Below are positions 55,943 to 64,000 of a stretch of DNA of 64,000 bases, piece by piece. The notes under the pieces were generated by a model. The model made no database searches. It saw only the letters and a list, made by a program, of their open reading frames with translations, and was not told the DNA's origin. This DNA is from Myxocyprinus asiaticus (lineage: Eukaryota > Chordata > Actinopteri > Cypriniformes > Catostomidae), in the NCBI RefSeq assembly GCF_019703515.2, contig NC_059351.1:16309501-16373500 (forward strand), given 5' to 3'. Each line of letters begins with the position of its first letter. The stretch's first letter is position 1. Both the position numbers and the translations under genes were made by a program.

Positions 55943-55945
<3 letters not shown>
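55300..55945 (+). mobile_element. deleted Tc1-like element, right part
   Basis: The right end ...agtgcctaaaacttttgcacagtactgtg resembles a common fish Tc1 terminus. The matching left terminus is absent upstream of 55300, where transposase-like sequence begins directly. A (TA)n run follows on the right. Confidence 0.8.
55303..55797 (+). pseudogene. Tc1 transposase with central deletion
   Basis: Sequence similar to Tc1 begins at about 55303 (GRPRLIDAHGERRLAHLFRS-like), and the open frame starts at 55435. It shows KVSENTVHRSLLQIGLRSRR, a helix-turn-helix/linker region, then WTMEQWKKVAWSDESRFLL with the first catalytic Asp. Near 55700 it jumps to the extreme C-terminus (LVESMPRWVRAVLVAQRGPT). 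The region with the second Asp and the Glu is deleted. This is a different Tc1 lineage from the fold-back copy to its left. Confidence 0.88.

Positions 55946-55950
<5 letters not shown>

Positions 55951-56006
<56 letters not shown>
55951..56006. repeat. (TA)n microsatellite
   Basis: About 56 bases of TA following the truncated Tc1. Confidence 0.95.
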
Positions 56007-56008
<2 letters not shown>

Positions 56009-56487
56009 ATTTATATTTTCCCTTTCCGTTCCTATGTGACCACCATGAACACTCAACCTTTGTTAAAGATGTTTGGGGTGAAAACTCAGAGACCTGGTGA
56101 TTTTTGAAGATACTCTTCTGCCCTAAACTTTTGCAACTGGATTATAAAAATGCTGACAAACAATACCATTATTTGTTTAATCAGTGATAATTATGAATCT
56201 GTATACAAAGAGGAGAGTAAGAAACAGAAACACAGTTTAGCCTTGAGTGTCAGCAAAACAAGGATCTTTTTATTGACTTCAGAAAATAAAGGACAACTCA
56301 CGCACTTATCTGCATTAATGACTTGTTTGCTTAATTCATCAAGGACTTCAGATTACATGAACTGCAAATGTCTTACGACCTCACCTGGACAACAAACACT
56401 AAAGTCATGAAGAAAGAAGCCGTAAATGGCTACATATTTTGAGGTACTTAAAGTGTATAGTATGTATAAGTGTGGAATGGAAACAAT
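56007..56487. other. no recognisable gene
   Basis: An 86-codon plus frame (56150-56410) has no family signature. Otherwise AT-rich. Confidence 0.5.
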
Positions 56488-56985
56488 TAGGGGTGGGCGA
56501 TATGACCAATATCCTGTATCACGATATGAGTAATTTTATATCACAATAATGATATATATCACAATATAGTTACATTTTCTGAAAAATCAATACAATTGTA
56601 TTATATACAGTTGTGCTCAAACGTTTGCATACCCTGGCAGAAATTGTGAAATTTTGGCATTGATTTTGAAAATATGACTGATCATGCAAAAAAAAAATTC
56701 TTTTATTTAAGGATAGTGATCATATAAAGCCATTTATTATCACATAGTTGTTTGGCTCCTTTTAAATCATAATGATAACAGAAATCACCCAAATGGCCTT
56801 GATCAATAGTTTACATACACTTGAATGTTTGGCCACACAAGGTGACACACACAGGTTTAAATGGCAATTAAAGTTTAATTTCCCACACCTGTGGCTTTTT
56901 AAATTGCAATTAGTGTCTGTGTATAAATAGTCAATGAGTTTGTTAGCTCTCACGTGGATGCACTGAGCAGGCTAGATACTGAGCC

Positions 56986-57300
56986 ATGGGGAGCAGAAAA
57001 GAACTGTCAAAAGACCTGCGTAACAAGGTAATGGAATTTTATAAAGATGGAAAAGGATATAAAAATATATCCAAAGCCTTGAAAATGCCAGTCAGTACTG
57101 TTCAATCACTTATTAAGAAGTGGAAAATTCAGGGATCTCTTGATACCAAGCCAAGGTCAGGTAGACCAAGGAAGATTTCAGCCACAGCTTCCAGAAAAAT
57201 TGTTCGGGATACAAAGAAAAACCCACAGGTAACCTCAGGAGAAATACAGGCTGCTCTGGAAAAAGACAGTGTGGTTGTTTCAAGGAGCACAATACTTGTT
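56986..57300 (+). pseudogene. Tc1 transposase N-terminus, left arm
   Basis: Starts MGSRKELSKDLRNKVMEFYK. It contains the first helix-turn-helix (NISKALKMPVSTVQSLIKKW) and the GRPRK hook plus second DNA-binding subdomain (RDTKKNPQVTSGEIQAAL), ending at VVVSRSTI, where the palindrome centre begins. It keeps the DNA-binding region only, so a translated product could bind ends but not cut. Confidence 0.9.
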
Positions 57301-57478
57301 GACCCCTCTCCAAACATAGCGCTTATGGTTGTGACCATAAAGCTCTATTTTGGTCTCGTCACTCCAAATTACAGTGTGCCAGAAGCTGTGAGGCGTGTCA
57401 AGGTGTTGTAACCGGGCTTTTTTGTGGCAATGGCTTCTTTCTGGCAACTCGACCATGCAGCTCATTTTTGTTCAAGTA

Positions 57479-57793
57479 TCATCGTATTGTGCTCCTTGAA
57501 ACAACCACACCGTCTTTTTCCAGAGCAGTCTGTATTTCTCCTGAGGTTATCTGTGGGTTTTTCTTTGTATCCTGAACAATTCTTCTGGCAGTTCTGGCTG
57601 AAATCTTTCTTGGTCTACCTAACCTTGGCTTGGTATCAATAGATCCCTGAATTTTCCACTTCTTAATAAGTAATTGAACAGTACTGACTGGCATTTTCAA
57701 GGCTTTGGATATATTTTTATATCCTTTTCCATCTTTACAAAGTTCCATTACCTTGTTACACAGCTTTTTTGACAGTTCTTTTCTGCTCCCCAT
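57479..57793 (-). pseudogene. Tc1 transposase N-terminus, right arm
   Basis: The mirror copy of the left arm: MGSRKELSKKLCNKVMELCK, NISKALKMPVSTVQLLIKKW, GRPRK, TSGEIQTALEKDGVVVSRST. It differs from the left arm at scattered residues, so the two arms have diverged since the duplication. Confidence 0.9.
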
Positions 57794-58122
57794 GGCTCAG
57801 TATCTAGCCTGCTCAGTGCATCCATGTGAGAGCTAACAACTCATTGACTATTTATACACAGACACTAATTGCAATTTAAAAAGCCACAGGTGTGGGAAAT
57901 TAACCTTTAATTGCCATTTAAACCTGTTTGTGTCACCTTGTGCCTCTGTAACACGGCCAAACATTAAAGGGTACGTAAACCTTTGATCAGAGCCATTTGG
58001 GTGATTTCTGTTACCATTATGATTTAAAAAGAAGCCAAACAACTATGTGATAATAAATGGCTTCATATGATCACTATCCTTAATACAAGACAGTTTTTCT
58101 GCAGGTTTTGAGCACAACTGTA

Positions 58123-59322
58123 TTAATATTAACTGTGTCGCAATGTGTAATTTTGAGTAATCCAGTCAGTGAATTAAATAATTTATAAATGAAAACGTCT
58201 TCATCTTAAATAATTTTCTCTTTATTTTGAACTTGACAAACATAGTCAAAATAATAAATAAACATTTCAGTCTGATGATGTGCACCAATTTTCTTCTTTT
58301 TATTTGTATTATTATATTATTATTATGATTATTATTATATTACTATTATTTTTGTTGTTGTTGTTAATGTTATTATTATGATAATTGTTATAACTTTCCT
58401 CAAGAAACTTAACATCTTCTTAAAGCAATGCAAAAAGTAATATAACATATACATAAAAAGTTATCGATAAATAAAACACTTAATTAGGCTCTTTGTGTTT
58501 TTAGTAATCTCCATAAAGAAAATATAAAATATTTGAAGGAAAATATGGCTGGTTTGTTTCCTGATATCAAAGATCATTCAAACACAATTTTGAAAAGGGT
58601 TTTGATGGTTATTTTAAAAGCCCACATTACATTGAGAGAAACCAGAATGAGTAACGGGTGTGATCTGCTTTTTATGTCACAGGAGCGCAAATTAAGGGAC
58701 TGGGGTGACTTCAAGACTTGCGCGCACTTGCATGTGCAACACTCGCACAAAACACAGCTGTGCATGCTTTGGATGGGAGGCATGTTAGGAGCACAGGATG
58801 AATGTCATTGAATTTGCTTTGATGGTGGATCAAGCAAAATTTAATGCCAAGGAAGCGGATTCAGTATAATTTTTTCTCGTGTTCTAGACAAACTTTTTAT
58901 CTAATGACACGTGCAGCTGTCAGTGAACAACTGCATTTTATTATTTCCCTCAGTCTCACGTGAAGCCCTGACCACTGATATATTTATATATGTGCACATA
59001 TCAACATACACAATGTACAAACCTTGCAAATCACTGTTTTCTGCTCAGTATCACCTTTTCTAAAGCCAACCAATTCTACACCATGGAGGATGCACTTTTT
59101 ACTACATAATCTCCTCTCATCTTCTCATTCAAGTACATTTGAGGAATGAACAGTCACTTTGCCTTCCTCCATTTATCTGATAGAGTGTGTAATGTGTACG
59201 TGTTATGTACTGTACACATTTCTCGTGTGGCAATTTTGCGTTACCATGATAGAGACAATAATCCAAAATGTGTCAATTTCCCAAGTTGGTTTATCATGTC
59301 TACCAGTATATCGCCCACCCCT
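58123..59322. other. right body of the hAT-like element
   Basis: AT-rich with att/gtt microsatellite-like runs at 58300-58380. The 92-codon plus frame at 58533-58811 shows no transposase signature. No gene is supported. Confidence 0.5.
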
Positions 59323-59323
59323 A

Positions 59324-60054
59324 GAAACTAGTGTACTCTTCTGAATTTCTAACATGGCATTGTAGATACTAACAGGTGACAAACCAATAGATAAGAAGGC
59401 CAGTCAAAGCTAGTCAGTCACAGCACAAAGCACTATCGGTTCTGACTATCCTTACATTGAAACATTGATTTACTGATTATTGTTGCAGAAAAAAAAAAAA
59501 AAAATTACAGTAGCCTGTATCCTAAGGAAACCCTACCACTCTGGCTGCAATACAGATTGTTTCCAGTACAGTACAATACAATGAGGAAAGTTAGTGGATT
59601 TTGTATATCAGTGCAATTATATCAATATATATGTGAAAAAGGAAGAGGCGTTTTAGAGTGAGTTTGTGTTCAGAAACCAAAACGATTCTTCACTTCCCAC
59701 AAATTGGCAGTTCATGCCGAATTTAGTGAAAGGTTACTAATGAGCTTTAGTTTGAGTATTGTCTTTGAGCTATGGGGTTTGGTGCTAAACTTGGCACATT
59801 TCGGCCAATTCCCATTAAGTAGCAGTCAAGCGTAGGAGGCTGGTACCCCGATACTGGCACCAGTACCATTCGTGTCAGTCTGAACACCCGTCAACAAAAA
59901 TAATGATAAACACGCAGAATCACACCCCATTCTAGAAAGTGTTGAAAAGGGTGGTAAGGTTTTAAGAGTGAGAATATTAATATGACCTTCAGCTGGTGCT
60001 GCTTCTACTTGCATATAAAACAGCCCACTAGGGATTTCATTTTCAGTAATATTC
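59324..60054. other. no recognisable gene
   Basis: A poly-A run lies at about 59490-59505. No coding or repeat signature that I can name. Confidence 0.5.
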
Positions 60055-60290
60055 ATAATCTTGGATTGGGGATTGGGTTGGGGAGTTCAGTTTATAAAAT
60101 ATGCATTCCTCTTCACTGCATTACAGCCTGTACAGTTAAAAACAACTCGCTTCACAACTAACTTTTGGCACTCTTCTGTGGACTTTTCACCCAGAAAATG
60201 GAGTTCACACGTGCCTGAGCGCTCAACAACACTTACTGTTTTGGCCACTGGGGGCAGTGTTTTGAATTTCGGTAAGCACACACTGATTTT
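60055..60290 (+). repeat. dispersed repeat family R, copy 3
   Basis: ggattgggttggggagttcagtttataaaatatgcattcctcttcactgcattacagcctgtacagttaaaaac, ttttggcactcttctgtggacttttcacccagaaaatgga and ggccactgggggcagtg match copies at 8778 and 9890 in the same order. Confidence 0.72.
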
Positions 60291-62371
60291 ACGTGAAGAA
60301 AAGTCAACCTACTGTTTCCGATTTCACTGTCAGATCAGTCTGATAACTACTTTTATTTCCTTTTATTAAAGTTTTGATTGCTTCATTTTTTACAAGCAAG
60401 CAAAGGGTTTGTGCTTAAGTGCTTGATGTGACATGACATGCTGTGTCCTCTAGCTTCGAATGACAGTATAGGCACTGTTTTTAGAATCTTCTCGCATGAT
60501 TACCGAACGGATTTGTGTTGAAATTGATCAATCAACAATCGATCAGCTTAATACATTTAATATATTCACATCCCTTTAACATCCCTACAACCCCTCTTTT
60601 CTTTATGTTCTTTAGAAAAATAGTGCACTACACTTACGTATGCAGTTTGTGGCAAACATTGTCTTTTTGATGGCAATCAAAAAATTCCTCCCACTGTAAT
60701 TACAACATTAATGTAACAACTGATCCCACTGCTACACCTCCCCCTCCCCCACAGACCACAGAGATTACCCTAATGGAAAAAGACGAGCTAATGCTATTAT
60801 TGCACAAGTACACTAGAGAAACTCTGAGGCAATCAAAGTGAAATGTTCTTGAACATCCTTCGCAGTCATGTTAACTATGTATGAGCAAAACCAGCCTGCG
60901 TTACACCAAAAGGGACAAAGCGGTCAAAGCTGACTCTTTATCCCTGCATCAGCAGTCTGATGATGTTTTGCTTTTAATTACATTGTTAAAAGTCCATAGT
61001 GTGTATGAGCTAAAAGCCATTGGAGTTCAAGGTAATTTCTCAATGAGTCGGTCTAAGCCAGGTGGTCAGGAATTGGCTTGTAAGCAGGTCCCTGTTAGCC
61101 TCTGCTGGTAGATACTGGAACTACATCCTCTGATGACAAAAAGTATGCTTCTCCATTTATGGAGATTTAAAAGTAGCTAATAGATAAATGCTCTGTGGTG
61201 GCACTTCCGTTCTTCCGGGCACCCCAGAAAAGAACTGGTTTCAATGGCCACTTTGTTTAAACTGAGCTGAAAAAGCTGCAAAAGAGCTGTTTGTGGAGTT
61301 GAAACATTCCATTTTCAAAAGATTATTGGAGATTTGGGCTAACTTAGATTTTCAGCATGACAAGGATGAACTCGGATTTGATGTAAATTATGATATTTTC
61401 ATGGATTACCATCATTGTTAGCATATCTGCTTTAATAAGATTCAATTGCCCCATAGCTGATGTTGGTAGATTTTAACATTTCACTGAAGGAACTGCACAA
61501 ACTCTGATTACATGTTTTTTCTTTTTTTATTATTCCCAATGTGCATCTGCTGTGACAGACACTAGGCCAAATATGATCTAAAGATGACCTTTTGTTGCCA
61601 TGGACAAGTGATTGTTCACATGACACCCAATCCCAGAACTGCATCCCCATGAGCAAAGATGGCAGCCTCCAGATAACATACTTCCAGGAAACCCTGTGCT
61701 AGCTAAGCAGATGCTATTGAAATTAATGGAATGCTGGAGCTCCTTTGTCTGGGCGGTTTCTGAATTCACTTGTTGAGCCACAAACTGTCTGGCTTACTCA
61801 TTGAGTGAGAAGATACTAAAAGCAATTTAGAGTATAGAGGATTTGACAGATGTGACTAGAAGTATGTTTATTTATTAGTCATACATCCTAACACTATTTT
61901 TTATTTGCAGCCTTATATTAGAGCAAAAGTTTAAAGATGGAGGTCCAGATTTCTAAAGCTGAATGACATCATTCCAAAGCCATGTTTTATTTAGTCAGTA
62001 AGTGGGAAGATATTGGTGGAGTAACTCTAGGGTAAGGTCTTGTGTCTTCTTACATTTCTGTTTTCTTTACAGTCCTCTTTTATTCAGTCATATTTAAAAG
62101 TCTTCTCCAGTAGTGGCACAGCAGTATGTGTGCAGTCCTAGTCTCTAATCAGCGAGGAGCTCAAGGCATCTAACTAGTTTAATGAACTTCTAAGCCAGCC
62201 ACATTTCTTGCTTTCAGTAACGAAAATAGCTACTCGGTGCAAGCCGATCTCCACAGGTCATGATTAGCACACCACAATATAAACTGCATTGCTAATGCTC
62301 ATGTAGCCGGTGGGTTGAAAATAATCACCACAGGATACAAAAATGTATTTTGGGGTTTTGTTCTGATGGCT

Positions 62372-62438
<67 letters not shown>

Positions 62439-64000
62439 AATAAAGAATGTACAAAAATTAAATACAAAAATGGAACACAAAAATGAAATGAGGTACAATG
62501 AAATATTGTAAAGGCTAATGTCAAAAGAAAATACAAACAGGGCATAAGCTTAACCATATACTTCAACACAGACTTAATACATGCTTATAATCTTCACAGC
62601 ATTTTATACATTCAAGCACTTACGTACTTGCTCAAACCACTCAAACTTTCTATGCATTTAACACATACTTAAATCACTCACAGTATTTTACTTACAGTAT
62701 TTTTAACCAAGCTTTAAGGACATTGTCATTACACATGTTCACTTAATTGGAAAACACACTGGATTATAAATCATTAAGTAAGATGTGATTAATACTACAT
62801 TTACATACTCAGTTCTTGCATGTGTGCACAAACTTGGTCAAACTCCACACTTGCGATCCATATGCATCCTTCAAAAATGATCCATTACAAACACTAAATT
62901 TTAACATACAACTCTTCTGAACACATATTTAATGCAATTTATGAGCATTTTGTATAAAATTTGATATTTACCCAAAGAATTATCAACCGACGAACAAAAC
63001 CGGGAGCTCTCTTGCCCAACTTATACTCTCATGTTCTAACCCGCACACGTGTGTAACACAGCAGGCGTCGCAAAATTATTAAAGGGGCCACATCCAATTT
63101 ATGACCAGAGTTAAATTACATGAAATTTCTCCACTTGGCTACACTAACTTCAGCCCAGAATGTAAGTTACTTTTTTCTTATTCGCCAGAGGAGGAAGGGT
63201 GGACACACACTAAGCTTGAGACTGTATCTTTGTATTTAAAGAAATGTGGGGCTCAAGTTAAAGGATTTGCCCTATGCTAGTCTACCAACTACAGTATACA
63301 AGCACTAAACAGCATATACCAGCCTGAATTAGCATCGAACTGTATGCTTGTTAAAGATGGCCTTTTCAGCAGGATTCTTACTGTATCTGTGATCCACTGC
63401 AAAAATAAATAAATAAATAAATAAATAAAAAAAATACATGAATACATAAATGAAACTTCTCATTCTATGAGATGAAATTCTCATTCAGTCTGAACTAAAT
63501 TTTATTGATGAACCTGCTAGCACAACCTAATCATTTGACAACACTAACCCCAGGCCTGTGATTCAAAACATAGTATGTCTGCAGAATCTTATAAGAATGC
63601 ACCACTGTGAATCACATAGTTTAGTGAGGGAAACACTTTCCTGACAAACAAGCAGAAAGAAAGATTCTAGATTAACATTCAACCATGGCAAAACAGTAGC
63701 AACATTTTGGGAAACACTAGGGAGACTAAGTTTGCATTATTTGGCATCTTAAAAACATGGCACTTTTAAGCTGGCCACTGAAAACAAAGTGAGACACGGC
63801 GCAGCGCTCAAAGAAGTCATGCATAACACATTTGGTGTGAACGGTCATTAAAACTTTTTTTTTTTTAAACATGATTTAAATTTTGTTTTTTGCAGTGAGG
63901 CTATTCTAGTTGGATGAACTTCTACTTTTTTGTCACTCACTTCCTGTGAGTGGATTTAGCTGCATGTAAACAGTATTTTGCGGAAAACTGCATCCTCTTC
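60291..64000. other. AT-rich DNA without a recognisable gene
   Basis: Open frames are at most ~100 codons, and the longest (62264-62569, minus) reads through a TA repeat. Simple repeats are (TA)n at 62375-62436 and (aaat)n at 63401-63428. No transposon protein is visible. Confidence 0.55.
62375..62436. repeat. (TA)n microsatellite
   Basis: About 62 bases of TA. Confidence 0.95.

Larger units (their letters stand above)
56608..58120. mobile_element. palindromic (fold-back) Tc1 derivative, 1,513 bp
   Basis: The termini CAGTTGTGCTCAAA... are flanked by TA (56606-56607 and 58121-58122). The element is a head-to-head inverted duplication: 56608-57300 and 57470-58120 are inverse copies covering the terminus, 5' leader and transposase start. 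The ~170-base centre carries more transposase-derived sequence. It has two intact ends but no catalytic domain. Confidence 0.93.
56488..59323. mobile_element. hAT-like non-autonomous element hosting a Tc1
   Basis: Terminal inverted repeats TAGGGGTGGGCGATAT / ATATCGCCCACCCCTA lie at 56488 and 59323, with ...atcacgatat... sequence following the left end. Flanking octamers gaaacaat and gaaactag match at six of eight positions, which would fit a decayed 8-bp hAT-type duplication. Removing the nested Tc1 (56608-58120) leaves about 1.3 kb with no transposase that I can see. Superfamily is inferred from the duplication length. Confidence 0.68.

Noticed and set aside
62264..62569. 101-codon minus frame with an Ile-Tyr repeat
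   Set aside because: The repeat is translation of the (TA)n microsatellite.

Overview
The window looks like intergenic or intronic DNA from a teleost fish, most likely a cyprinid. It is AT-rich and full of microsatellites. Its transposon families are those typical of fish: DIRS-type tyrosine-recombinase retrotransposons, Ty3/Gypsy elements, several Tc1/mariner lineages, and short inverted-repeat elements (MITEs). I recognise no confident host protein-coding gene, rRNA, tRNA or CRISPR array. Almost every long open frame belongs to a transposon or is a by-product of a tandem repeat.

Layout. 1-4140 is a satellite-like array of ~139-bp monomers, part of it organised as an 832-bp higher-order repeat. 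It is followed by a 51-bp minisatellite in which every unit carries a hairpin (4150-4425). 6172-8760 is a decayed Sushi-like Gypsy element (one LTR plus broken pol) with a 308-bp MITE inserted in pol. 13359-16752 is DIRS copy A, an internal-deletion derivative. 18566-28189 is a full-length 9.6-kb Gypsy element on the minus strand with near-identical LTRs, a 4-bp target duplication, a proline-type primer site, a PNMA-like gag and an open pol. 30609-~34030 is DIRS copy B, 5'-truncated. 34181-35428 is a Tc1 element with three stop codons. 37560-38963 is a decayed mariner-like element. 40697-42190 is a Tc1 element inside a MITE. 42687-48915 is DIRS copy C, full length with gag, RT/RNase H, tyrosine recombinase, inverted termini and an internal complementary region, but mutated. 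50504-51834 is a further MITE. 54173-55945 holds a fold-back Tc1 remnant and a deleted Tc1. 56488-59323 is a hAT-like element that contains a palindromic Tc1 derivative (56608-58120). The rest is unassigned AT-rich DNA with simple repeats.

The genes do not form a host pathway; they are replication modules of separate elements. Only the Gypsy element at 18566-28189 looks potentially competent: gag, protease, RT, RNase H and integrase all keep their signature residues. All DIRS and Tc1 copies have visible inactivating lesions, so mobilisation of the fold-back and MITE copies would need enzymes encoded elsewhere. The most noteworthy signals are the PNMA-like gag of the intact Gypsy element, the textbook DIRS internal complementary region, the 832-bp higher-order repeat next to a hairpin minisatellite, and two independent head-to-head Tc1 palindromes within about 4 kb.
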